Source: Saccoglossus kowalevskii
Taxonomy: Eukaryota; Hemichordata; Enteropneusta; Harrimaniidae
Assembly (NCBI RefSeq): GCF_000003605.2
Contig: NW_003156743.1
Location: 51,692-85,460, forward strand
Length of the DNA stretch: 33,769 bases
Reading direction: 5' to 3'
The position numbers were made by a program, and so were the translations under genes. This document shows, one piece after another, positions 1 to 11,588 of the stretch. How positions within the stretch are numbered: the stretch's first letter is position 1; each line of letters starts with the position of its first letter. Below the pieces are notes generated by a model that was not told where the DNA came from, did no database searches, and worked only from the letters and a program-made list of their open reading frames with translations.

Positions 1-23
1 ATGCTTAAACTTAATCGTGTGAT

Positions 24-254
24 TTAGTTCAAACTGGCATTCACGAGTGTGCTTTGGAGTAATACACATCGCTCGTACCAAACACCGATGACTATTTTTA
101 CTCGTACGGTAGTCATGTCACGGAATTTAAAAGATTTCTCGTACGTGGATCTACAATCATCGAATACTTTCAAGCCATGTGTGGTCAATACGTTCTGTAT
201 GACTCGTTGCGTGGATCTTCTTTGCCGTGGGGAAACGAAAATCGCTACGTTACA
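24..254 (-). CDS. Possible TIR/SEFIR-like fragment
   Basis: A minus-strand frame whose last 76 codons have a regular alternation of strands and helices. NVAIFVSP could be a first strand, then a helix of about 18 residues, LKVFDD as a second strand, a charged helix, and VKIVIGVW as a third strand. This order and spacing recall the N-terminal half of TIR or SEFIR domains. The key family residues are not all present, the frame stops soon after the third strand, and no good splice acceptor precedes it (purine-rich). It could be a decayed exon or chance. The frame extends upstream to 413 but that part looks non-coding. Confidence 0.15.
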   Translation of the reverse strand, partial: CNVAIFVSPRQRRSTQRVIQNVLTTHGLKVFDDCRSTYEKSFKFRDMTTVRVKIVIGVWYERCVLLQSTLVNASLN

Positions 255-403
255 CCTATTGGTTTTTAATGTTATTCTCTCTCTCTTTTTTTCTTTTATG
301 ACAGATGAGCGATTCTGATTAGAGGGATGAAATAAGAAAAAAAAAGTGTACAGGCTGTTTGACTCATTGAAAGGATGTATGAAATGTAAAAATGAACATG
401 TAT

Positions 404-1200
404 TATTGTTCACTGTTTACTATTATTGACGTTTCCCTTTTCTGTGTTTTTAATCGAATCGTTTATGTACTCGTATTTTTTCGTGTCGTTAAAAATAATT
501 TACTCAAACAAAACAAAGCAAATATGAGGTAAGAAAATATAAACGATGAACAACATATGTATATATAGAATGAATTATTTTTATTGTTCACTGTTTACCG
601 TATAATTATTGACTTTTCACTCTTCCGTGTATTTAATCGAATCGTTTATGTACTCGTATTTCTCGTGACGTGAAAAATGAATTTAACCACGCCGCACATG
701 TACATGTATGTACGTATTTTTCGAGGTGTTAAGAAATATTTAATCATGCTAAACATTTATACGCTACGCAACTATTTTCCTCACTCACATCGTATGTTTT
801 TTTTCGTGGCGTTAAAAAAAATACTCAATCACGCCATGAATGTATAAAAATAATTTACTCAAACAAAACAAAGCAAATATGAGGTAAGAAAATATAAACG
901 ATGAACAACATATGTATATATAGAATGAATTATTTTTATTGTTCACTGTTTACCGTATAATTATTGACTTTTCACTCTTCCGTGTATTTAATCGAATCGT
1001 TTATGTACTCGTATTTCTCGTGACGTGAAAAATGAATTTAACCACGCCGCACATGTACATGTATGTACGTATTTTTCGAGGTGTTAAGAAATATTTAATC
1101 ATGCTAAACATTTATACGCTACGCAACTATTTTCCTTACTCACATCGTATGTTTTTTTCGTGGCGTTAAAAAAAATACTCAACCACGCCATGAATGTATA
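404..1200. repeat. Higher-order tandem repeat, 355-bp unit
   Basis: Two nearly identical 355-bp copies, 491-845 and 846-1200, differ by a few bases and a one-base T-run change. A diverged partial copy precedes them at about 404-490. Inside each unit a shorter motif of the form CGTATTTTTCGTG-CGTTAAAA recurs (starts near 472, 652, 714, 790), often followed by ACCACGCC. So the unit is itself built from diverged monomers of roughly 60-80 bp. High identity of the two large copies points to recent duplication. Confidence 0.9.
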
Positions 1201-1320
1201 CTCCATGTCAATATTTCATTCTTGTTTACTTCTTTTGTGCAATAAACTCCGTTAGTTTTCAAAAATGCCGTGTATTTATTAGTGTGTGTGTGAGAGAGAG
1301 CGCCCTCTATGACACATTCT

Positions 1321-1712
1321 GAAAAATCTTTCGTCCACGCCTGTCCAATTAAAAAAAATAATTAAAAATAATTAAAAATAATTAAAAAAAAAATAATTAA
1401 AAAAATGATGGTAATTTATGCAAATGTATTCACGATGACCTCGACACGACCTCGTATTCACATCAATTTTATGTATGCAAATGTATTCACAATATCCCAT
1501 TGTGACGTCATCCTCATGAAAAATCTTTCGTCCACGCCTGTCCAATTAAAAAAAATAATTAAAAATAATTAAAAATAATTAAAAAAATAATTAAAAAAAT
1601 TGATAGTAATTTATGCAAATGTATTCACGATGACCTCGACACGACCTCGTATTCACATCAATTTTATGTATGCAAATGTATTCACAATATCCCATTGTGA
1701 CGTCATCCTCAT
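1321..1712. repeat. Tandem duplication, 197-bp unit
   Basis: Copies 1321-1517 and 1518-1712 are nearly identical, differing mainly in the length of the central (TTAAAAATAA)n tract. Each copy has two octamers and ends in a CRE. The copies start with AAAAATCTTTCGTCCACGCC. Confidence 0.9.
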
Positions 1713-1845
1713 TCAAATGATCCCCTTTACAGCATTGATCCTCATTTATGCTAATTTATGCACGAATTCCCATTGTGACGTCATTATTTATGCTAAGCTA
1801 TGCACAGCCTCCCATTGTGACGTCATCCCACCCCGTATGACGTCA
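1418..1845 (+). promoter_or_regulatory. Cluster of octamer and CRE palindrome sites
   Basis: Exact POU octamers ATGCAAAT occur at 1418-1425, 1475-1482, 1613-1620 and 1670-1677. Exact CRE palindromes TGACGTCA occur at 1503-1510, 1698-1705, 1776-1783, 1818-1825 and 1838-1845. The last part is two diverged monomers of about 43 bp (ATTTATGCTAA then CCCATTGTGACGTCAT). The sites are real as sequence; binding by POU or CREB/ATF factors is an inference, and the array may simply be a satellite. Confidence 0.6.
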
Positions 1846-1995
1846 TCTCATCCCAATATGAACAGCGCCCTCATGGTCGTCCCTATAGTCCAGCTTAAAC
1901 TACTAACATCTGCCATCAATTTATCGCAGCATCAAGACAACAAAACATTTAAATATTAAAGAAAAGGGTACCATGGTATTGGTATGAAGTAAAAA

Positions 1996-2590
1996 AACAT
2001 ACAGGACACTGTGCACACTGCAATACATGCAAAGGTCGCTCAACAGATTCAATAAACAAGTGCACAAAATTAACACGACATAATGTATAATTTGCCCACG
2101 CAACTAATATTATGTCTCAAAGCAGCTCTAAATACACTCAAATAATCTCTGGATGTAACGGGCACTAGAAAAGTACTTCCTAAATACAATATATCATATA
2201 CCATCCGCACCGGTACAAACTTGCGTACAATACTAAAATAAATGAACTTTGTATTAAAGTAGCGAGAAGGGAAATTTAAATTGTTTTATTGATTTTTCAA
2301 AAAATAAGAAAACAGTTACTTTAGACGTCATCCCGGTTTTCAAAAGATCGAAATTTCGGAAAGAAGCTGCTCAAATTAGTGTTTTAGAAGCTAACACAAA
2401 TAATCACAACTGCTGTTTCGTGGATACCTTTGCATAATGTTTAACTTTGGGACGGTTTAAATAGTAGGTTCATCAGTAGAGTAAAATTAACCTCACGACG
2501 GTCTAATCCCAGCTCACATCTTATCTGTATACTGTACTGTTGTTGACGATTCTGGTATAACGGGTGATAAGCTTCCGGTTTATCTAACGT
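1996..2590. other. No gene or clear repeat seen
   Basis: AT-rich sequence with only short chance frames. I recognise no repeat shared with the rest of the window. Confidence 0.4.
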
Positions 2591-2713
2591 TTATTGTCAG
2601 TATTATTGTCAGTCAAGACTTCGTCGGAAAAATATGGTCATAACTTTGCGCAGCTTTCTGTTAAATCTTTTAAAGTCAATATTCTACTTTACTCACACCC
2701 CTTTACTAACGCA

Positions 2714-2866
2714 ATGACCAGGAACAGAAAGAAAGCGAAGAGATCAATGACAGACAGGCAAAGAAAAATCTGCGACTCAGTGACGCGGGGTCATATTATG
2801 ACTAATCACGCGAGTGGTTCGAAAATGAGGTTGAACTATCCGCATCCACGCGAATTAGACAAGAAA
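2714..2866 (+). CDS. Possible first coding exon, basic peptide
   Basis: An ATG at 2714 opens 51 codons ending exactly at a consensus donor, AAGAAA|GTGAGTAC. The peptide begins MTRNRKKAKRSMTDRQRK and is strongly basic, as in nuclear proteins, and ends PHPRELDKK. Without splicing the frame runs on to a stop at 2957-2959. I do not recognise the family and could not find a convincing second exon downstream, so this is a candidate only. Confidence 0.2.
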
Positions 2867-2959
2867 GTGAGTACAGGAAATATGTTGCTTATCGGTATCA
2901 GCCAAACAAAACAAAGCCATCGTTTCTGTTTAGTACGCAGAGAGTGTGCGCCCATCTAA

Positions 2960-4929
2960 TTTTTCGTTGACACTGTCGTTTTAGTTTTCTATCTTCAGCA
3001 GTGTTTTCAATCCATTCACACAGCTTTACGTTTTTCTCTTACAAAATAGTATTAATAAAACGAAGTTGATTGTCTAGATACACGAGTTTGAACCGTTACA
3101 CGCCTTGTTTGGAGTTCAAAGTAATGAGCGTAGTCATAACAAATTATACGTGCTACAGACAAAGAAAGAACGTTACATCGATATAGCATATTCAAAACAG
3201 TAAATGTTTCAATTGAAAACAGTAATCTTCATACTAATTTTGCGTAACGAATTTGGTAATAGTTGTGCTATTTATGAAAAAGTCGTATTTGGGCGATACT
3301 TACCCAAAATCTTGTATTTTTATCACCAATAATTCACGAGCAGTAACTAAAAGAAGGTCGTTTTCCTGAGATTTCTACGGCGTCTAGCTATGGTCTTCTT
3401 GTCGCAGCAAATTGTTTCTTCGATGATCGGCCATTTTGTTTCACCGTGATCAACAGTTTTATTAGATCTCTTATCAGAAACCCGAAGTATTAGCTTGTTT
3501 TAAACAATCAGCGTGTACAGTGAGATAGTAATATTATATTATTAATATGTGGTTAACGTATATATAAAATAAAATATAATAAAACAAAGTGTCAGCTGTT
3601 ATCTTTAATTTTCACACTCGCCTTGAAATTATTCGTTCCTGTCACACTTAATGGGTTCTATGATATGGTTAATATGTTTGGCCATTCTAAATTCGTCAAA
3701 TCGAGTGCGTTCGGGCTAGGACACTTATCGTTCACATTAAAATGACGGTGCGAAATATGTCTGTTTTTTTAAGAAAATGCTTTGTCACAGAATAATAGTC
3801 TGATAAAGGTGCAAAGTATGAAATATTTAGGAGACAAAAAACAAACCTGCGTTGAAATCGAGAAAATAGGTCTTTTGATTATCGTTGACACATTTCAACG
3901 GACTTGATTCCGAACAATACATAGCGGAAATTCCGCAGTGTGCTCTCGCAATCACGGATATAGTCAATTATACAAGGTTCGCCGTTCCAGTTTGTACGAA
4001 CTTGTCCCTTTATACTTAGGCTTTTCGTATACGCCAAATAACGGTTCTGAATGAGACAACAGACAGAGAATGTTTTATTCAAACCCTTCTCGCTACCCTA
4101 ACTAGAGCCTACCAATGTCATTGCCCAATTAAGTAAATTACTAACTAAAATAATTATACATGCTAACTACAAAACACACTATAATATATTAGTAAGAACG
4201 AGCAACTTAATTTGAAACATTGCAAAAATATAGCAATGCGTTCCCAATACTTGAATATATGTCGCACAGTATAATATATCTACACATGATTCGATGACGT
4301 CACAATATACATCACCTTAATGGGGGTCGTAGTAAAGAACAAATCATGCTATAATAGTAACGATAACATATCGAACATAATAAATTTAACGATTCATACA
4401 GCCGATCACAGAAATGATAATTGACTGAACCTAGGTCAAGACATGCCTCGTTGGCAAAATTTACTTTAATCACCTTCAAGACTCTCAAAATCACAACAAC
4501 ACAAATGATTGCACAATTTACTCTGTATAATGCAATCATCTTTGTCCCGTTTTAAAAGTTTTCAATAACACACAATAAAGCTTTGAAAATAAGAATTAAA
4601 ATTCCCGTGTTGAAGCAGAATATTAAAGCGCGGTGGTCGTCGCGCACCGCGTGTTCGAATTTCATGTAAATAAAAAATGTATTTTACACGCGTTGTATAC
4701 GTCGCTATGAGTCCCATATCGAACAGGACGCGGCACGACCACTGCCCTTTATTTTTTATGACAATAAACATAATCTAAACGACATAAATTGAATGTCCAT
4801 TCCTCATTAAATAAAATACTGGAGATAAAGAAATTATTTCCCTGTAAGTTGTCATAATGTGACCATTTCACTGAAACTCATTTGTGATGATGCACTCGGT
4901 GAAGTTCATTGACACTTAATGATTTTTTT
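2960..4929. other. Low-copy sequence, no gene recognised
   Basis: About 2 kb with only chance-length frames. A CRE palindrome lies at 4295-4302. Near 4624-4660 a GC-rich patch with GTGTTCGAATTTC resembles a tRNA B box, but no A box at proper spacing was found, so no tRNA or SINE is called. Confidence 0.4.
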
Positions 4930-5150
4930 TTTCGACAAAAATAATACTTTTTGGTGATCGAAAATATATCAACATTGTCAACACATATGATTTTGTGTAA
5001 CCTTCACACAGTACCCTGTATTATATTGTAGGAGTGTGGTTAAAAAATAAGTTGATATCTAAAGTTAATAAACAACATTTTATAGAATGTAGTTGCAGTC
5101 TATATTGCTCGACCGTAACGTGATAGCGTTTTGGTCACATACCAATAATA
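4930..5150. repeat. Left copy of a dispersed direct repeat
   Basis: Homologous, same orientation, to about 24030-24290. Shared landmarks in order are TATCAACATTGTCAACA, AGTTGATATCTAAAGT and ACGTGATAGCGTT. Divergence is substantial, with indels. It begins the left block of repeats that brackets the protease gene. Confidence 0.75.
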
Positions 5151-5720
5151 AAAATTCCGTGAACCCAATTATTGGAGAGCGCAATTAACTTACAAATAAA
5201 ATAAGGCGGCGGGGCGAAATTCTGCATGAGGGGGCAATATCTGAAATCTATTGAACCTATTTCGACCATGCTTGCCAACAATTTTGCCCCGCCACTGAAC
5301 AACTGCTTCACGTGATATGTGTTTTTGCCGTGAGGTTGATGTGTACTCAGAAATAAATGGATATAAAACACGAGTTATATAAAAACATGATTTATATGTA
5401 AATAGCGCACAATATTGTTCGGTAACTATTAGCGAAGTACAGCCTACTAAGAACGATATATGTACTATACACTATATTCAATTCCGGTTGATCAGTCTGC
5501 AAATATTTTGAACCCGTTTCAACCATTTTTGTGTGAATTTTCAGAGCAAGGGGCCCGACCACTGAACTTCTCTCTTACGTGACATGTTTCCCCCTGTGCA
5601 ATTGATATGATGAACTCATAGATACACGGATATGACCTTAAACATGAGGTATAAACATAACATATTTATACATGTACATAACTTGGAATACATATTCTGT
5701 AAACTATTTGCGAATCTTGT
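5150..5720. repeat. Two diverged units of the E-box repeat family
   Basis: Two units in tandem, near 5280 and 5550. Each has CCACTGAAC, then an E-box-like core (TTCACGTGATATG and CTTACGTGACATG), then a tract around ATAAAACACGAGTTATA or ACATGAGGTATAAACATA. The same order recurs near 7690, 28060, 28480, 29460 and 32740, so these are old members of the main repeat family of the window. Confidence 0.7.
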
Positions 5721-5899
5721 AAGTAACCAGAAAGAGTAATTTCCCGCTAAATCAGCACAACGCCATCCCAAAGGCAACTAACAAAAATGAAATAAGTATG
5801 ACTGTCTCTGCGAAAATATAGCAGCATGGCAAAATTTTGGTTAAAGAGGGAAACAAGATAAAATAAGGCGTGTGAAATCCAGTGGCCATGACTGTTGTA

Positions 5900-7400
5900 T
5901 AAATGCTTGACCTGGTGACCATTATGTTGTGACATATTGATTAAGATTACTTACAGTAGTTTTATATCAGAAACAAGCGCAAGTTTGAGCATCGTCACGC
6001 ATGTACGTAACAAAACTCACGTTGATGAGAATATTGACTTTTAAAATAATCCAGCTACGTCACGGTGAATGAGTTCGTCCAAAGTGACGCGTTATATACA
6101 AAGAATTTAACGATTGATACGTGTACAAGACAGCATATTATCCGAGATCTACGGCTCGAGCCAGCAAAAATGGCCGTGTATACGCGTTCGGCTCGAGCCA
6201 AGTTCGGCCCCAATATACCCACGGGGCTTATTTCTGATAGGATTTGGCCTCTACATGTCTTAGACCGTGGAACGCACGGGGACCGAAACTATCTAGTCCT
6301 ACCAATGACTACTACGCGTTTGTTTCCCCACTGTGCCGACAACTGTAGAAGAACAAATGGTAGCATACATGATTGCAAAAATAAAAACCGTTCGACAGCA
6401 GCGTTGGGCAATAGTTATTCAGTGCATACTTGCCCGCGGTCGTCTTCTTTGGGTGTACTTGTTTCTCAAGGGGAGTATATTCTGCATTGATTTCTCTCTC
6501 GCTCTGACATACATCGTGCCATGTAAAGAAACAATAACACAAATACGACACCAAAATTATTTTCAGCCACGTTATTTTAACACTAAGTAACTGTGGGGCT
6601 GTTCCATTCGGCTCTGAACAAACTGAATGGAACTCAGGCAGATCTCGGCGTCCGTTCGGCCAGACCGTGTAAACGCATAGGAGATAATCTCTTGTTAATC
6701 GCTGAGGGAGCAGTAGTTCAGCACCTATAGAATGCTATTGTGTAAACGGAGTAAATATAAAACAGTACGCGACGGCTCGGGCCTAGGTGTGTCCACAGAT
6801 TACCCAGGTACAGCGTTGACGGCGCTGTTCAACAACTTGGAAGTGGCCTGATGTGTGTTCACGTATTACACAGGTAAAGCGTGTGGGGCGCTGTGCAATA
6901 AATACAGTATTTCCACAAGTTCATTCGAAGGCATTCTGAACAATATCCATAATCAATCGTCTTAATTCAGAAATAGTGGGACACACATTGACTCCAACTC
7001 AGTACGAGCGTTATTCACCAGCTGTCACTGAAGGTTGACATTCACCAACTCTCACTGCATAGGAATTTCTGAAATACAGATGGGCACGCCAATTTCGGCC
7101 CGATTTCCCGAAGATTTCCAGTTCTCTGAGGATCTCTTCTCAAAACCTAGTTGAATACAAGAATTACAATCTAGCTCGAACTCGTTTCAAGCAGGAATGC
7201 GATTGTTTCCAACAGAGCTTTCCTTGATCCCGTATGGACACTGCGGGAAATATTTAGTGTCAGCTTCAAATATACAAACTACACTGATATTTCTACTTGG
7301 GGTAACTGCACATTTGAACTCATCAACATTTAAACTGTTTTGAGGGGCCTTATAGTGTGTTATCCTGACCTTTATGTTGTTACTTAATGCTTTACTTCCA
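5900..7400. repeat. Left long repeat block, homologous to 25300-26700
   Basis: Direct-orientation homology to the right block. Shared landmarks in order are GACCATTATGTTGTGACATA, AAAACTCACGTTGA, GGCTCGAGCC palindromes, CATCGTGCCATGTAAA, GATAATCTCTTGTTAA, GTTGACATTCACC and TATAGTGTGTTATCC. The 141-codon plus frame at 6065-6490 lies in this repeat; its counterpart in the right block is broken by an indel, so it is not called a gene. Confidence 0.8.
6674..6965. repeat. 292-bp repeat, source copy
   Basis: Matches 7959-8250 over 292 bp with one visible difference (T at 6864, C at 8149). Flanks here (GTGTAAA before, TTCAGAAA after) are the same as in the diverged homologue near 25800-26070, so this is the ancestral location. 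Confidence 0.95.
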
Positions 7401-7739
7401 ATAAAGTGCCCGCCCCCCTCTGCGCGAATTGCCTAAAAATACGCGCATCATCCTTGTAGTTGAAACATTAAAATAATTTATCAAAATAACAATGTATGGC
7501 ATGGACGAGTAGAGTCAAAATTTCACGCCTATGTTGAGGCGAAGAAAATAAATGACTGCCAACGTAGAACTCAGTGCGTTTACACGTCAAATTAATGTGC
7601 ATAGTATGATGTTGTATACCAAACTACGTCGGACTGAAATTATGGAAATGCAGAAATTGGTTTGACTAGCGTTTCGTGGAATTCCTGACAAAGCTAGCCA
7701 TATCACTGCATTACGTGATGTCTAATTCCCGACGTATAC

Positions 7740-7958
7740 TTAGATGTATACTCAGTGATGCACAGATATAAACTTAGCACGAGTTATAAACATACGACAT
7801 TTCAGAATACCTGTTTCGCATCACTTAACAATACGAGATCGTCCTCTATCCCACTGGCACACCAGCTTTGGATAATAATTCCCTGTCAAACAAATGCAAT
7901 AGCTTGGACGGGGAGGGATTTCGATCACATTCATTAAACATTTTCTATGACACTGACA
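7740..7958. repeat. Member of the dispersed repeat shared with 28525 and 33025
   Basis: Landmarks CACAGATATAAACTTAGCAC, TTTCAGAATACCTGTT, CCCTGTCAAACAAATGCAA and TTCATTAAACATTTTC occur in the same order near 28525-28730 and, more diverged, near 33025-33170. In this copy the 3' end is interrupted by the 292-bp insertion. The small frame at 7755-7937 is part of the repeat and is not called. Confidence 0.8.
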
Positions 7959-8250
7959 CGCATAGGAGATAATCTCTTGTTAATCGCTGAGGGAGCAGTA
8001 GTTCAGCACCTATAGAATGCTATTGTGTAAACGGAGTAAATATAAAACAGTACGCGACGGCTCGGGCCTAGGTGTGTCCACAGATTACCCAGGTACAGCG
8101 TTGACGGCGCTGTTCAACAACTTGGAAGTGGCCTGATGTGTGTTCACGCATTACACAGGTAAAGCGTGTGGGGCGCTGTGCAATAAATACAGTATTTCCA
8201 CAAGTTCATTCGAAGGCATTCTGAACAATATCCATAATCAATCGTCTTAA
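7959..8250. repeat. 292-bp repeat, derived copy inserted in another repeat
   Basis: Near-identical copy of 6674-6965, 1285 bp downstream in the same orientation. Its flanks (CACTGACAC before, TAACCTGTACGAA after) belong to a different repeat, seen uninterrupted near 9005-9035 and 28705-28730. It therefore interrupts a unit of that family. No target-site duplication is visible. Confidence 0.93.
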
Positions 8251-10480
8251 CCTGTACGAAATAAGTAGTAAGTAGTTCTGCCTGCAGCGGCCAACGACGA
8301 ATTAAGAAGAACCAACTGTCACCAATATGCGACACACTCAAATGATACCAAACCATAAATCAGTCTGCCGTGAAGTCCCTGTCATTCTCGTATATTGAAC
8401 ATGGCTACCAAGCGTTACCTAACATTCAATTGTCTTGAGATGTTTTATTACTTTGGTATTGATTGTGAATTGCTTCATTAACGGACGCTCAATACAACTA
8501 CTATTCATACAGTACTAGTATGTCAATTACAATTATATTTGCATACACCCAAATTCCGTACCAGGTAGGCAATTGCCAAGGGACTTTGCAACATCCCCGA
8601 CACTTTCCCATGAGTTCCAGCGACCGTTGTAGACGCAAGAAAGTTACATACCCGCCCACGTGACAGTTAATCAACGTTTGGCCACGAGGGACGAGAGGTA
8701 GTTGGGTTATTACATTGTTTTTAGGCACAAAAATCATTGCTGTGCACGACTTAGAAGAAATGTAGTAGAAAATAAAAATGTAAATTCATTTGTTTGGTAG
8801 TTTGTTGAGATGTTGACAATGGGATTTAATTAATAATATTAACGTTGTGAGTGTCGCGTTCTATATTTCTCGTGTAAAGGTCTTAGTAATTCGGGATCGT
8901 GCTCTATCCCGTTGGCACAACAGCATATCGGAGAATAATTCCCTGTCAAACAAATGCAATTGCTAGGACGGGGAGGGATTCGATCACATTCATTAAACAT
9001 TTTCAATGACACTGATACTAACCTGTACGAAACAAGTAGTTCTGCCTGCAGCGGCCAATGACGAATTAAGTGGAACCAACTGTCACCAATATGAGACACA
9101 CTCAAATGATGCCAAACCATATATTAGACCACTGACAAAGTCTCTGTCATTCCCCTATTTGAAAAGGCTATCAAGCGTTACCTAACATTCAATTGTCTTG
9201 ATGTTTTATTACTTTGGTATTGATTGTGAGCTCTCTATTAACGGACGCTCAATACAACTACTATTCATACAGTATGTGAATTACAATTACATTTACATAC
9301 ACGCAACTCCCGTATCTGGCAGGCAATTATTGAGGGACTTTGCAACATCCCCGACACTTTCCCATGAATTCCAGCGACCGTTGTAGACAGAAGAAAGTTA
9401 CATACCCGCCCACGTGACAGCTACTCGACTTGTGGCCACGAGGGACAAAAATCATTGCTGTGCACCACTTAGAAGAAATGAAATGGAACATAACAATGTA
9501 AATTCATTTGTTTGGTAGTTCGTTGAGATGTTTTCAATGGGCTTTTATTAATATTCTTAACGTTGTGAGTGTCGCGTTTTTATATTTCTAGCGTAAAGGC
9601 CTTAGTAATTCGGGTTCGTGCTCTATCCCGCTGGTACAACAGCATAGGAGACTAATTCCCTGTCAAACAAATGCAATTGCTAGGACGGGGAACAATTCTA
9701 TCACATTCATTAAATATTTTCTATGACACTGATACTTGCCTATATGAAACAAGTAGTTCTGCCTGCAGCGGCCAACGACGAACCAAGTGGAACCAACTAT
9801 CACCAATTATGAGACACCCTCAAATGATACCAAACCATATATCAGGCCACCGCGAAGCTCCTGTCATTCTCGTTTATTTTGAAAAGTTTACCAAGCGTTA
9901 CCTAACATTCAATTGTCTCGATGTTTTATTACTTTGCCATTAATTGTGAATTGCTTCATTAACGGACGCTCAATACAACTCCTATTCATACAGTATGTAA
10001 ATTGCAATTATATTTACATACACCTAACTCTTTGCAACATTACCAAGGGACTTTGCAACATCCCCTATGCATTCCAGTGACCGTTGTAACCGCCCATGTG
10101 ACAGTTAATCAAAACACAGAACGCGGTACGCCTTTGATGCGTGACCACGAGAGACGAGGTTTAGTTGGACGAAACAAGTGGTTCTGCCTGTAGTGGCCAA
10201 CAAGAAACATTAGGCTTAAGTGGAGGCAAGACCAACATGTGATACACTCAAATGATACTAAACCTTATATCAGGCATCCGTTTAAGTCCCTGTTATTCTC
10301 GTTTATTTTGAAAAGTTTACCTAGCATTCAGTTGTCTTGTCCATTAATGGACGCTCAACACAATTGTTATACCCACAGTTTGTCAATTACAAATATATTT
10401 ACGTATCGACGAGACTGCTTACCCAATCTAAGTACATTATAATAGGACGGGAGTGATTTCATTCTAGGTCCTCGTCGGTC
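8251..10480. repeat. Tandem array, about 0.72-0.77-kb units
   Basis: Unit starts, marked by a CTGTACGAAACAAGTAGTTCTGCC-type boundary, lie at 8251, 9022, about 9739 and about 10167. The first two units are 771 and 717 bp; the third is shortened to about 430 bp by deletions. Each unit carries GGCCAACGACGAA, CAAATGATACCAAACCATA, AAGCGTTACCTAACATTCAA and TTAACGGACGCTCAATACAA in that order. Another copy is at 31880-32230. Short frames inside (for example 8839-9120 and 9671-9943) do not stay open between copies, so nothing is called as coding. Confidence 0.88.
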
Positions 10481-11100
10481 GTCGTCGTCGGTCCGTCGTC
10501 CTGGTTAGTCGTTGTTGCACAACAACACGTATCTACAGGCGTAATCGTGAGGCTGTCACGTTGCAACGAACTTATGTCTACTGTATTTACAGGTTGAAAC
10601 CTTCACAATAAATGGCGAATGTTATACTACAACTATGTTGTGTGCTCTGAATGTTTCCGTCCACGAGAGCTCAACAAGAACAAAGCTTGCTTTGTGACAT
10701 AATTATAAAGTAACTCAGTATTTTGTAAAAATCCAGTGCGCGTAGCTGTTGTTGTATCATGACTGACTGGTTGGATGTGATTACCGTGCTCTGTTGTTTT
10801 ACCGTAACCCATAGCTCGTGACATCATGAGTTATGTATATTGGGGTTGTTTGCAAAACTCTCTCAAATAAAACGCGCTCAAACCTGAAAATCGTTAGCTA
10901 TGAAGTGGAATCTGATTTGACCATTTTTTCGTGGAATTTCTGACGAGGCCACTGCATCACGTGTTTTGTAATTTCCACCGCGTTCATTTTTATTGGTATG
11001 TGAGCACACTGTAGTTGAACTACTATAAACAGTAACAGAATATTTCGTAGAATTGTTAAACTGACCGTGAAGCGGATCTCATGAATATGAATGATTATTG
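10480..11100. repeat. Repeat block homologous to 32250-32790 and to E-box units
   Basis: Starts with a CGTCGTCGTCGG-rich stretch and CGTGAGGCTGTCACGT, then CTTCACAATAAATGGCG, then GTAGCTGTTGTTGTATCATG, ACCGTGCTCTGTTGTT and an E-box unit with CACGTG at 10958-10963. The order is the same as at 32250-32790, so the two are direct copies of one large unit. Confidence 0.8.
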
Positions 11101-11580
11101 CCATGGTACCCTACATTAAATCTTTACATGGGGATTACAATGTTAACATTTGTGTAATGACCGAATTTGAGATCCTGGGATAGGGAATACAGCAATTTCA
11201 ACTATTTGTAATTGTATTGTTAGTTCTGGACTAAAATGGCTAATAGACCTTTTCTTTCAAGCGCCCTCTTTGGTTGAATAATATGGTGAAGGTAGTGTCC
11301 TCAAATTTGCAGTTTTAATCAATATCAATGCGTTTTAATAAAATAATGCGTTGAATAAGAGTAAGCTAGGCATAGGCCCGATTAAAAAATGTCATCAATG
11401 AAAATGATAGAATGGTGACAGAGATATAGTATTATGGCCAAAAATAAAAAAAAACCGTTATTCGACCATCTTTGATCTGGTTATGAAACAAACGAATGAA
11501 AATAGTACATAAATCTTGGAAATATAGTAGAAAGGCCAACAAGTCAGATGGCTGTCAATCGTCCATCCTTGATCCTGACG
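11101..11580. other. Spacer, no gene seen
   Basis: AT-rich, only chance frames. A GCGCCCTCT motif is at about 11261. It leads into the 256-bp tandem repeat. Confidence 0.35.
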
Positions 11581-11588
11581 AACAGAAG

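Noticed and set aside
4624..4700. Possible tRNA or SINE from GTGTTCGAATTTC
   Set aside because: B-box match only; no A box at the right distance and no cloverleaf.
6065..6490. 141-codon plus-strand frame
   Set aside because: It lies inside the long repeat; the homologous stretch near 25450-25790 has indels that destroy it, and the peptide shows no domain.
8839..9120. 93-codon minus-strand frame and its relative at 8144-8356
   Set aside because: Shared start (MVWYHLSVSHIGDSW-like) comes from tandem array units; frames diverge and stop at different points.
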